A stretch of 64,000 nucleotides of DNA from Paramecium sonneborni (Eukaryota; Ciliophora; Oligohymenophorea; Peniculida; Parameciidae): assembly GCA_905182985.1 (NCBI GenBank), contig CAJJDN010000085.1, positions 359,949-423,948 on the forward strand, in the 5' to 3' direction. The translations under genes were made by a program, and so were the position numbers. This document shows positions 50,027-61,537 of this stretch, one piece after another (position 1 is the first letter of the stretch; the number at the start of each line of letters is the position of its first letter). The notes under the pieces are model-generated. The model saw only the letters and a list, made by a program, of their open reading frames with translations, was not told where the DNA came from and did not search any database.

Positions 50027-51700
50027 ATGATAAAATTATTAGAGAAGGTGGCATTTCGTTATGATATAATAAATTTAAATAAATAGATTATTCCTGCAGA
50101 TTAGAAATATCTATAAAATAATTGGTGGACTACTCGTATTGCAATAATTCAATTTATGAGTCTAATTATGAGTTCAGTTATCTCTACAATTTTTTAAGGA
50201 AAATATATCTAAATTAGCTACAACTAATATGTAATTAAAGCTAAACTAAATGTCAAGAAGTATTTTTATTTTATTGTTATTAAAATCTAGTTGCATCAAT
50301 ACTTAAAGGTAATACCCTTCTCTTTTTAGAAATTGAGTTACGAATATAAATATATAATTTGATAACATAATCATTAATTTTATATTGAATCATCAATTTA
50401 AAATTCTTATGAAATTAATCTCTGAGGAATAAATAACTAAAAATGAAAAAAGTTTAATCAATTTTCCCAAATTTAGATTCCTTAAATCTTAGGTTAAGTG
50501 TTTGTTACAAAATTATCAATATTTGATTTTCAAATAGAATTTGAATTTTGAGATAAAAAAAAAATTTGAATTGTAAAAAAATTCCATTGCTGAATACCAA
50601 ACAGCAAAAAAGAATGAAAAACAGTTAAATTACTTTGATTGGAAGGTTAGAATAAATTTATAAGTATCAATCATAATAATATAGAGATGCTGATATTGTT
50701 TTATTATAATATAGAGAATGAGAAACACATATTTTATCTGAATTTTTCAGATATATATATATAATAAAAAGAACTAAAATCATCTCTAAATCAATATTAT
50801 ACCTTTTTCAAATAAGCTTATATCAGATCATATGAACCATAATAATGAAAATATTCTCTAAACTAACAATATGATTGACAAGAATAGCCTAGATTTTGTA
50901 TAACATAATTTGCTTCTTTATTCCATTCTTATCATAACTACAACACCATCAATCAAATAATTAAATTTGTTTCATTATAAACTTGCAATCTCAAAATTCA
51001 TTACCAATTCTCCTTCCTTTATAATATTCACCTTCCTAATAAGTATACTAGACAAAAAGAAATTATTGACTTAATCAAACTATTTTTAGTTTTAGCATAC
51101 CTAATTATCTTATGCATATTATGTATTGAATTTAAAAAAAAAGCTATTTTATTCAATAAAACTCCTTATTAAGTCTGAAATTTATAGTTTCCTGAGACAA
51201 TTTCTCAATTTTTAATCTTAGTAATATTTAATTTTGATGACCTAACTAAAACGAATTTAAAAATTTAAGAATTACTCTCGAAATTTTTAATGTAAATACT
51301 TTGATTTTATCTGAACTTAATTTTCTAATATACTCAAAAAAATTTAACGTTTAAGTCTTTTTATATCAACCTTATTTCACTGATTTTAATCATAAATGTA
51401 ATCTTCACTTGATTTTATTTTCCAGAATTACATTATTGTATTGTTTTTTGTCTAACATCTTATTTTATTTTTTTTATATAACAGAACCTTTATTCAATGT
51501 TCTCCATTTTAAAATCCTTTTACCTCGTTTTTTTAAATTATTATCATTATGAAATAAGTTTTAATTTTGACTCATCCTCTCATTTTCTATAAATTAATAA
51601 TTATCAGATATATATTAGTAGCTATTGCAAAATATAATATCTTTCAGTATTATTAACTTTAAATAGCAATTAATTTAAAATATAATTTATTTTGCAATTT
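50027..51700 (+). pseudogene. Decayed multi-membrane protein gene with in-frame TGA codons
   Basis: From the ATG at 50027 a protein-like frame runs: VAFRYDIINLN, WWTTRIAIIQFMS, then further hydrophobic blocks. With one plausible 21-nt intron it continues in the same frame past more than ten TGA codons, which are stops in this code. A second hydrophobic block, around 51360-51630 (FYINLISLILIINVIF, YFPELHYCIVFCL), has another TGA in frame. The pattern of a long hydrophobic frame with scattered TGA fits a former membrane protein gene that has lost function. The family is not recognised. Confidence 0.5.
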
Positions 51701-51968
51701 GTAAATGAAAAGAAAGATAAAATTCTTTAGTCATTCAATAAAGAAAATGAATTATCAAACCAATTTGATATTTAATAAAAAAAAGATTCAATAATTTGTG
51801 CTTCATAATTTGAAAACATTCTTTGCTGTAAAATGTTGAATCAAAATATGTAGATTTGCTCATAAATCAACCATTGAATATGAACGATATTTCTCATTTA
51901 ACTAATAAAATTAATTTTTGAATATTTTTCAATTATTGAATAATAATCTTAACAATATTTATATTTTA

Positions 51969-53471
51969 TCAATGATATTTTTATTATTTTTTCTGTTTCT
52001 AATCCTCCTTTTTGATTTCTTTAATAAGTATTTATTATCCTTTTTAATCTGTTTACAATTATTGTTAATGCTAAACTATTTAAGGGTTTTCTTATTTTAC
52101 TTTCAATTAATTTTAATAATTATCATTTAATTATATTTATTAAATGGAATCATCTTATTATTTTAAGACATCAAAAATGAAATTTTTCAATTACTGATCA
52201 TTTTAATAATTAAAAGTTTACAATTATTTCATTAAATGTTATAAGTTTCTTAAATTTAATTTTTTATCCAAAGTTTTTAATCCAGACCCAAATTCAAATA
52301 AATCTTAATTATCGTTACAATTAATGATTAATTTTTTGTTTTTTGTTTATTAAGACCTATTAATTTCTTCGTAGTTTGCTTATGCAAAACATGACATTTA
52401 TATTATTATTTTTAAATATTGATTTCCTCCAAAAATTCCACAACCCCATCTTCCTGTTGATATCTCATTCTCTGGAGAACATTTTAATGCCAAACAAAAA
52501 CCTGAATAACATTTTAAAAGCTCTCGTTATAAATTTTCTTATTAAAATTATACTTTATTTCCATTAAATGGTTAAGCATCAATAGCCTAAATATGTTAAA
52601 TAAATACAATCATATTAAAGAATGAGTTCAAATCTTCTTATATTTTCTATTTAAAACTATTCTCGTATCCAGTATAGCTTGAATATTTTTTTAAATTTGT
52701 AATTAAAACTGCTTCGTTGTTTTTCATAGGTGGAATAAAAATCATAGATGTAATCGCTTCTGGAAAAATAAGCATAAGTATCTAGATATATATATATTTA
52801 TATACTTCTTCTTAAGCACAATTATGACAATTTAATGCTAATCCTCCTATATTCTAGTCAGCAAAATCTACTACAGTTGAATTATCTTAATCTTCATTTT
52901 TCTTTTAAGTTATATCAATTTATATTGCTAATTAGCTTATTTAGTCATCCTTTTTAAACGAATCAAATTTTTTTTTATATTCATCAGAATTAACTTAATT
53001 TTTTATGAATCTGACAATTTAATCTTAAAATTAAACTTATTCATCGCTAGAAAAGGAAGACTTTACTAACTTATCTTTGTTTTAATAGAATAATTTAATA
53101 TAATTTTCTATGCAATATAACTTCTACTAACAAAGTCTATCTTGACTTTTCTTAAGATGTTCCATATTTATAGTATAAAATCCCCCAAACATCTCATTTC
53201 TTTTAACTAAATTAAGAAGCATTAAAATAATTAAAGTGAATATTTATTTTCTTTTTAATTCTACCTGTTATTATTTCTCCCAATCATCATAAACTTTTAA
53301 TAATAATTACTCTAAAATTTTTTTATCATTCAAAATTGAGTTTTTTATGTAATTTTTTATTCCAATCGCTTCACGAGATATCCTATCTAATACAATATCA
53401 TCCACAAATTTATTATAGTTAGCTTCATTTAAATAGCATTTAAATTAATTTATCTCCTTATTCATTTTCAT
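51969..53471 (-). CDS. Poly(ADP-ribose) glycohydrolase-like protein
   Basis: 492 residues with one 24-nt intron inside the catalytic loop; the spliced frame is exact. Family landmarks are in order: VVDFADQNIGG, the catalytic QEE in CAQEEILM, ITNLKKYSSYTGYE, QAIDAQPF, and the late signature STGRWGCGIFGGNQYLK. PARG removes ADP-ribose polymers from proteins in the nucleus and cytoplasm. The catalytic Glu pair is intact, but the glycine loop reads GGL where GGG is usual, and the loop to QEE is longer. A Gln/Lys-rich tail of ~110 residues follows. Small hydrophobic plus-strand frames inside this gene are its antisense shadows. Confidence 0.85.
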
Positions 53472-54649
53472 TCTTTAATTATTTTTTTTATTTTAATATT
53501 TATTATTGTTGAAAATATAGAATAAACATAGAATAAATTGCTCAATGATTAGAATATATGTAAAAATAAGGTTGATAAAAAATTAAAAAATATTCATAAT
53601 TTCTTATTATGTACTATTACTTTTCCATTTTATTTACATTTTTTAATTATAAAACTATTTAAAAAAAGAATATCAATCAATCATTTCTTATCATGGTAAT
53701 AAATTCTCAATTTTATTAAAATTTTTCATGATTAAAAGCACGACCTAAAATTCATATATGGAAACTAGAATCGCATTAGAAATTAATTATTACAATGAAA
53801 TCACAATAATTTAGAAATTTCCCATCTTGTTATTTGCATGATCTTCTAAGGATTCCTTTGCTTTACATTTATCATTTTACCCCATTAATAATTAAAATCA
53901 ATATTTTGAGTCACATTATTTGATTTCTTTAAGTGTTTTATTTTTAATTTTATAAACTTTTCTAAATTTTAATCCTGTGCTACTCAGAAAAAATCTTTAA
54001 GTATTTTGATCATTTCCTTTCTTATCTATTTTATGTAAACTTAATAAATATTCAATGCTAATTTTACTTGAGAAAAAAGCATGATATGATTTCTATTTCA
54101 ATATAAAAACAATCTATTATAAAAAATTATAGATTTAATCAAAAATAAGGAACATCTCATATTTCAATTTAATTATAATTTTTCTAAGAGTTTTCTAATC
54201 TGTAGTATAGTAACAGCATTTAATTTTTGAGCTAGCTCTAGCGATTATATAAAAAACAATTTTTATTTTTTATGATTATTTTTTAGTTATCTTTATCCTA
54301 GTATTTTATATTATTTTTTTAATCCTTTTAACACTAAAAGTACTTAAGTGATTGAAATTAGATTCTTTTTTTTATAATTTAGGAAAAAGATAATTATAGA
54401 TAAAGTGATTTTAAAAATAATGTGAAAATGCCAAACAAATTTCATAAACAAATATTAGCATTTTTTGTATTTTTAAATCAAAAATTTTTATCATAAAGTT
54501 CTTTTAAGATAAAAAAGGATTCTCTAACCTTAAAATGGTAAATGTTTATTTTAACTAGATAGTCTTAATATAATTGAATTTAAAATGGCTATAATATAGT
54601 AACAGCAACTGAATAAATTTATTTTTAATAAAATAATTCAAAATTGCAT
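53472..54649. other. Long intergenic region with a possible gene relic
   Basis: Nearly 1.2 kb without an intact gene. On the minus strand about 53690-54000 reads as protein-like sequence (SLEDHANNKMGNFQ, ISNAILVSIYEFQVV) with one in-frame TGA, perhaps the remains of a gene. The rest is AT-rich with homopolymer runs and no recognisable element. Confidence 0.4.
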
Positions 54650-56745
54650 ATGCAGTTTAGTGAAGATGAAGCACTTATAAAATGTGATATAGATATGACT
54701 TCTTAAGCTATAATGATACAAAATGAGGTAAAATTCCTGCAAAAACACAGACTTTATTTGAATCTAATGGGAGGGTTTTTTTTTGTGGCTGCTATTTTGC
54801 TTTACAATAATTTATTTGATATATGTCCTTATAATACAGATAGTAAATGTATATAGGAATGGTTGAAACCTCAAATATTAAAGCTAATAATTGTTTCGAT
54901 TTCATCATCAGGGCTTTTTGTGTTGGTTGTTTTCATGGCTTTAAGAAATTTAATTAGCAAATTATATATTGGATTATTTGTATGTTTTCTAATGAAAGTT
55001 ATTTTTATTGAAGATCATGTTATGAGTACAACAAATTATCAAATAGTTTATTAATTTTTTGAGATTCTGTTCATCTTAATTTTTGGAATTATTTCTATAA
55101 TTTTAGTAAACTTCATTAAATGTTGGATACGATGGAGAATGAAATGTTTATTAATAGTAGGGATGATAATTTTAGTAATTTTGATATATTTTAAAATATA
55201 AATTAATAATAGTTGTGTAGATTGGAAAAAAGGATTGAATGGACAATCAATAGATTAATCTGGGAAGTATTGTTAAATAGTTGAACCTTCTGTGTGTTGG
55301 TATGATATTTTTGATGGATTTATGGATGCATCAAAAATTTATGATTGTACAAGTCAATCTAAAGATATCAATCCTTAATGGATAGAATAATATAAGAGTT
55401 ATGTATAAATACCTGAAGGCACTAAATATATCGAGATGCCAAGAACTGAATATTTTGAAGAGAAATATAGATTTTGTCCATATAAAGATTTTTAACAATA
55501 TGTATTATCAAAAATGTAATTTTTGAAAGATTTAAATGAATTAAGTTAATAGGCAGAGTCTTATTTAGATTTGGAATAGATGAAGTATGTAACGAAAATA
55601 AAAAGAAATGAAAGTTTGATTGAATCAAGATCAAAATCTTACACTAATATTTAGAATTAAATGAATCGTAAACTTCCTAAAAGCATAATAACAATATTTG
55701 TAGATGCAGTGTCTAGAACAAGATTTATAAAAAAATTAAAGAAATCATCTAAATGGTTTGCTTAATAGGAACATGAATTTTAGGATACTCACTAAATGTT
55801 TTAAGCTTTTAGATATATGGCTGTAGGAACTCATACAACTCCTAATTTTTATGGATACGAATATGGTGTATAATATCAATTTAAAAAATCTACTAAAAAT
55901 ACATTTTGGAGCACAACAGGAGCTTATCAAAATGAATCAATTATTGAAGAATAAAGTTAATCAAAATATAAGAGTATAACTTAAATGTTATAAGAAGCAG
56001 GATATATTACTGCAAAATCACGAACAATATGTGGAAATTCTATTACTGAACATGAATTGGTAGAGGCTGACATAATGCAACCTTAACCAATTGATCATGA
56101 ATTTGTAAGTGGTATATGTGATCCTAATTATATGCGTCCAAATAACTAATTTGGAATTTTCAAGGGACCATATAGTGTCGTAAAGAAATGTCTATATGGT
56201 AAGGAAATCAATTAATATGTTTTTGATTATGGAAGAGATTTCTTATAGACCTACCATGATGTTCCTAAGTACTTAGAGTTGTACTTTTTGGATGGACATG
56301 AAGGCACAGGTGATGCTATAAATCATTTTGATGATCCTTTATTCAATTTTTTGAATTGGCTTATTGAAAATAACCACCATAAACAATCTTATATAATGAT
56401 GGTTTCTGATCATGGATTGCATATGTAAGGTCCATATTATTTGATGAAAGCTGAAATCTATCATATTGAAGTGGCTCTTCCAGGACTTTTTGTATTGATT
56501 GATAAAGATTTAATTGAAGAGAGAGAACGAAAAGCGTATTATTAATTTATTATCTTAGATTTAAAGAAAACTAATAAAAAGTTGTTACTTCTTTTGAGAT
56601 TCATTATACCTTACAATTTTTTACCTCTGATAACCCTCTAATCTTAGACAAAAGTCTTTTTTCATCAGTAATTTCGGAGGATAGAGATTGCACAGATATT
56701 CCCCTTAAAAAAGGTGAATTTTGTGCTTGCGTTAAATAAAAATGA
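54650..56745 (+). CDS. Membrane-bound DUF229-type (alkaline phosphatase superfamily) protein
   Basis: 690 residues with one 23-nt intron that places the C-terminus in frame. About five hydrophobic helices lie in the first ~190 residues (GGFFFVAAILLY, LFVLVVFMALRN, IILVILIYF). The catalytic-type domain follows, with the DUF229 landmarks IITIFVDAVSRTRF (first metal-binding Asp and nucleophile region), YFLDGHEGTGDA and MMVSDHGLH. The domain is related to sulfatases and phosphatases, and metal-binding Asp/His are present. The protein probably sits in the plasma or endomembrane with the domain on the lumenal side; the substrate is unknown. Cysteines in the lumenal part (CVDWKK, CPYKDF, CGNS) may form disulfides. 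Confidence 0.85.
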
Positions 56746-57139
56746 TTTTTATTTATTATAATAAACTATTATTTAAATCTGCTCACTAATTTTCAATTTT
56801 AATTAATATAATTATTTTAATTATCAAAGTAATAATATTTTTAATTCTAGTCTATAATTTGTTATAAAATTATTCAAATTTAGTTAGTTGAATATTTTTT
56901 TCCTAATATCGTTCTTAAATATTAATTTAAAATATCAATAATTTTATAAAATAATAGAAATGTAGATTATAATCGAAAGTTTTTTAAATAAATAAAATTA
57001 TGGGCAAGATTCTAAATCATATGATAATCAAAAGTAATTGGAAAGATTATATAAAATTAAATTGCAAAAGTTTAGATTATATCATTATTTAGTAGAAAAA
57101 CAATAATAAAATAAACATTTTATAGGGCAAATATAAAAT
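56746..57139. other. Intergenic between convergent genes
   Basis: AT-rich 3' flanking sequence of two convergent genes. It happens to be free of TGA over a long stretch in one frame, but the codon content is not protein-like. Confidence 0.5.
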
Positions 57140-59593
57140 TCATTCTTGATTAGGTAATTAAATTTCTAATCCTTTTCTTTTACGAATGCTTTGAACTAAT
57201 TGTTTAGTTGACGATCCTAATTCAAATGGATCACTATTAATAATAGCCCAATGATCAAATTGACAAGTAGGATATGCTTAACCTTAAGTTAAGACTCTAA
57301 GCTGTGTAGCAAAACCAAAAGATTAAGTAACAGGTAAATATGATTTGATACGTGTTAATTATGTACCTATTATTTATTCTTCCTCGATTATAATACCTTA
57401 TCTCATACTAAGACATTAATAAACACCAGCTGTAACTTGATTTGGCACAGAAACTTCAGTTAATAAAATAGGTTCTTAAAGTCTAGGATCTGCAGTTAAT
57501 TCACAAACAGAATATAGTCTACGAGCAGTTTATATAATTTAAGGTCCTCCTCTTTAAATAGTATCTGCTTATAAAACACAATCTAGAATGTTTACTCTAA
57601 CACCTCTCAAATTTTCTGAACAGAGAGCTCCTTCTTTTGTTGATATTTACCAAGCAAATTCCATAGATTCTCTTATTTCATTCATATATTCAACAGCTGT
57701 AGAATGATTACATAGAATATTAGGACTAATGTCATCTGGTCCAAATGCCCATATTTTAAGAGCATCATCTTTGTTCCAATCATATTCATTTATTAATATA
57801 TTAGCTCTGCTTCTATAATTATTTGTTATTAATCCTTTTTCAATAGCAATTTGAAGGTTTTCATTCACAGGAACAGCCTATGCATATAATCTATCATTTT
57901 AATTTTGAGTAGATTAAGCCATACAAACTACTTTAGAATGTGAAGTGATAGTTTCTTTATAAATAACAATCGGATCAGACTTTATTATTTCAACACCATT
58001 TAAATATGTTTGTAATTCATTCAAAGCTATTTCAATATCTAAATCACTGCGTCCACCTATAAAATGCTATCCTGAATCTTCTACTGAATATTCTATCATT
58101 TAGTTTGTTTAAGCTAATAATCTTAATCTTTCCAATAATTTAGGTAAATCTTGAGGTTTTTTTGTTTAAACTGACACTTTAACAACAGGAGAAACATAAC
58201 ATTTAATAGATCTAATTAAATGGCATTCAGGATGATCTGATATAGTACTTGAGTGAGTTAACATATGACAATCTCCAATTAATCCAATAAGATTTCCACA
58301 TGGTATATCTGATTCAATACATCCAATTCTTTTACTAGTCATCAAAACGACTCTTCCTATCTATCTAATAAACATATCTTCCTTTGAACTTGGTTTAAAA
58401 TTGGGTCCCATTATTCTGATTTTCTAATCTAATTTAATTGTTCCTGAAAAGATTCTTCCAAAAGCAATTGACTTTTCTCTACCAACATATAAAATATTTG
58501 ATATAAAAATAACTAAAGGACCTTTTGGATTACAATCTCTTATAGATTATGCAACATCATTTATTTATGAACCTTCATACAAATATGACGTTCGGTATTT
58601 CTAAGCTTATTTAGGTGATGGTAAATGTAAAATTATCATTTAAATCAAATTATCTGCAACATTAAGCCATTTAGACATCACCGCTTATAGTAGACTTTTA
58701 CCAACCAAATTTGACTCTTCTTCATTCAATTCTATTTTTAATGAATTCAACATCTTTTTTACAACTTCTATATTTCCATCCATAATTGCTTTTACTATTT
58801 TACAAATTGGATCTAAAATAAAAGCAACAAACGCTCTTTTTAATTCTTTACCTGTATTACTATTATTATCTTTTTTCCAACATTTTGTTTCAGTCTCAAA
58901 ATAATTATCTCCCCAAAACTTTTCTTATAATTTTTTAGATTCAGTATTAAATTTACTAGCATATAATTCAGAAAATTAGCAACATGTAAATGCCCAGCCT
59001 TCCTTACCTGATCCAAATGAAACTCGTCCTTCTTCTGGCTTAATTAAAAGATCTACCATATCATCTTATTAGTAAGTATATAAAATCACATTTATTCTTT
59101 CAATTATTTCTACCAGAGATTGATAAATTGTTTCACCGTCTTATTACAATTCTAAAATTGCTCTGTCCAATTTATTAATCATTAACACTGGCTTGATCTT
59201 CTCTTTCATAATTAGTTATAAGGTAGATTATATTTGTGTACAAACTCCCTCAACATAATCAACTACTATTAAGACTCCATCTGATATTCTCAAACCTAAA
59301 ATAGAATCAGAACATAAATTTGGAATTTAAGGAGGATCAATTAAATTCAATATAAATGATTCATTTGTACCATTCAATTATCTATCGTATTAATAATATA
59401 GTGATAAGTTAGCACATTTATTTATCATTATTTCTTCTCGAGACTGATCCATCAGATTTATGCCAGCTCTACGAAGCATACGATCTATTAGAGTCTATTT
59501 TCCATGATCTATTTGGCTAATCACAGATATATTTCTAATATTGCTTTGATTTTCCATCTGCTCTAATAATTGATTATAAGTTATATTAGCCAT
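57140..59593 (-). CDS. eEF2 paralogue without GTPase and diphthamide residues
   Basis: Intronless, 817 residues, collinear with elongation factor 2 along its whole length: G domain, beta-barrel, and domain IV/V with GPNILC-like and RRLYSVCELTADPRL. Key sites differ. The P-loop AHVDHGKST reads SQIDHGKQT (Gln codon at 59495-59497). The switch I block RGITI is missing. The G3 motif DSPGH reads DPPQI. NKLDR (G4) is kept. In the domain IV loop, HADAIHRGG reads QADTIQRGG, so both histidines, including the diphthamide site, are Gln. It therefore cannot be a normal translocase or a diphthamide target. The C-terminal FDHWAI..DPF and RKRKGL signatures are intact. Confidence 0.85.
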
Positions 59594-59607
59594 TTTATTG
59601 TAATTAT
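58248..59607 (-). repeat. 1,360-bp direct repeat, copy 1 (5' half of eEF2-like gene)
   Basis: Matches 59609-60968 base for base as far as I could compare (start, end and many internal segments), with an offset of 1361. Ends at the N at 59608. Confidence 0.9.
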
Positions 59608-59608
59608 N
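59608..59608. other. Single-N contig join
   Basis: One ambiguous base between the two identical 1,360-bp repeats. An exact repeat ending at an N is the expected trace of two overlapping contigs placed end to end without merging. Confidence 0.85.
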
Positions 59609-60954
59609 CTTGAGTGAGTTAACATATGACAATCTCCAATTAATCCAATAAGATTTCCACATGGTATATCTGATTCAATACATCCAATTCTTTTACTAGT
59701 CATCAAAACGACTCTTCCTATCTATCTAATAAACATATCTTCCTTTGAACTTGGTTTAAAATTGGGTCCCATTATTCTGATTTTCTAATCTAATTTAATT
59801 GTTCCTGAAAAGATTCTTCCAAAAGCAATTGACTTTTCTCTACCAACATATAAAATATTTGATATAAAAATAACTAAAGGACCTTTTGGATTACAATCTC
59901 TTATAGATTATGCAACATCATTTATTTATGAACCTTCATACAAATATGACGTTCGGTATTTCTAAGCTTATTTAGGTGATGGTAAATGTAAAATTATCAT
60001 TTAAATCAAATTATCTGCAACATTAAGCCATTTAGACATCACCGCTTATAGTAGACTTTTACCAACCAAATTTGACTCTTCTTCATTCAATTCTATTTTT
60101 AATGAATTCAACATCTTTTTTACAACTTCTATATTTCCATCCATAATTGCTTTTACTATTTTACAAATTGGATCTAAAATAAAAGCAACAAACGCTCTTT
60201 TTAATTCTTTACCTGTATTACTATTATTATCTTTTTTCCAACATTTTGTTTCAGTCTCAAAATAATTATCTCCCCAAAACTTTTCTTATAATTTTTTAGA
60301 TTCAGTATTAAATTTACTAGCATATAATTCAGAAAATTAGCAACATGTAAATGCCCAGCCTTCCTTACCTGATCCAAATGAAACTCGTCCTTCTTCTGGC
60401 TTAATTAAAAGATCTACCATATCATCTTATTAGTAAGTATATAAAATCACATTTATTCTTTCAATTATTTCTACCAGAGATTGATAAATTGTTTCACCGT
60501 CTTATTACAATTCTAAAATTGCTCTGTCCAATTTATTAATCATTAACACTGGCTTGATCTTCTCTTTCATAATTAGTTATAAGGTAGATTATATTTGTGT
60601 ACAAACTCCCTCAACATAATCAACTACTATTAAGACTCCATCTGATATTCTCAAACCTAAAATAGAATCAGAACATAAATTTGGAATTTAAGGAGGATCA
60701 ATTAAATTCAATATAAATGATTCATTTGTACCATTCAATTATCTATCGTATTAATAATATAGTGATAAGTTAGCACATTTATTTATCATTATTTCTTCTC
60801 GAGACTGATCCATCAGATTTATGCCAGCTCTACGAAGCATACGATCTATTAGAGTCTATTTTCCATGATCTATTTGGCTAATCACAGATATATTTCTAAT
60901 ATTGCTTTGATTTTCCATCTGCTCTAATAATTGATTATAAGTTATATTAGCCAT
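59609..60954 (-). pseudogene. Second copy of eEF2-like gene, 5' part only
   Basis: Start codon at 60954 and coding sequence identical to the first ~1,345 bp of the gene at 57140-59593, cut at 59609 by the N. It carries the same altered P-loop (GKQ) and DPPQI motif. Because it is identical and truncated at the join, it is most likely an assembly duplicate of the same gene rather than a biological copy. It is not counted as a separate gene. Confidence 0.8.
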
Positions 60955-60968
60955 TTTATTGTAATTAT
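59609..60968 (-). repeat. 1,360-bp direct repeat, copy 2
   Basis: Second copy of the 58248-59607 repeat. It extends a few bases beyond the ATG into the 5' flank. From 60969 on, the sequence is unique and should be the true upstream flank of the eEF2-like gene. Confidence 0.9.
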
Positions 60969-61537
60969 ATTTATTTTTTTATTAAACTGTAATTTCAATT
61001 AATTTGTAAACTTTATTCCTTCATTTAGTATTAGGATAATATTTATTATTAATCATTTAATATAAATTTAATAAAAATATATATAGAATTATAATTATAT
61101 TGAAACTAATATTTAAAGTATCATGTTAATTTAATATTTATATCTTATTTATCCAGGTCATTTTAAAATAACCTGATTGCTGTTCATATTTTATATTAAT
61201 TATTTCTAATTTTTATATCATTTTCTAAGCTCTGTTTGTAGCACATTATAAAGATAATATCAAATATGTTAATTACAATAATATTAATGTTAGAACATCT
61301 ATTTGATTCTACAATTAGATAACAATATTCATATCTTATTATAGATTGATACAGTTTAAGATTTTTTAATAGAAAAAACAATTTTATTAAGCCTTTTTGC
61401 AGTTATTAAAAATAGTTGTTATATTTTACTTATTCCAATATTTTCTTGAAGTAATAATTCTATTGATTTTTTTTATAAATAAATTTTTCAAAGTTATTAT
61501 TCTGTCTCATTGATTTTAATTTAATATTTTTTTGAAA
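60969..61537. other. Divergent intergenic region
   Basis: About 570 bp of AT-rich DNA upstream of both the eEF2-like gene and the gene starting at 61538. A minus-strand open stretch around 61200-61380 is not protein-like. No other content recognised. Confidence 0.45.

Noticed and set aside
51918..52567. Hydrophobic plus-strand ORFs looking like membrane proteins
   Set aside because: They are antisense to the Gln/Lys-rich C-terminus and WGCGIFGG region of the PARG-like gene.
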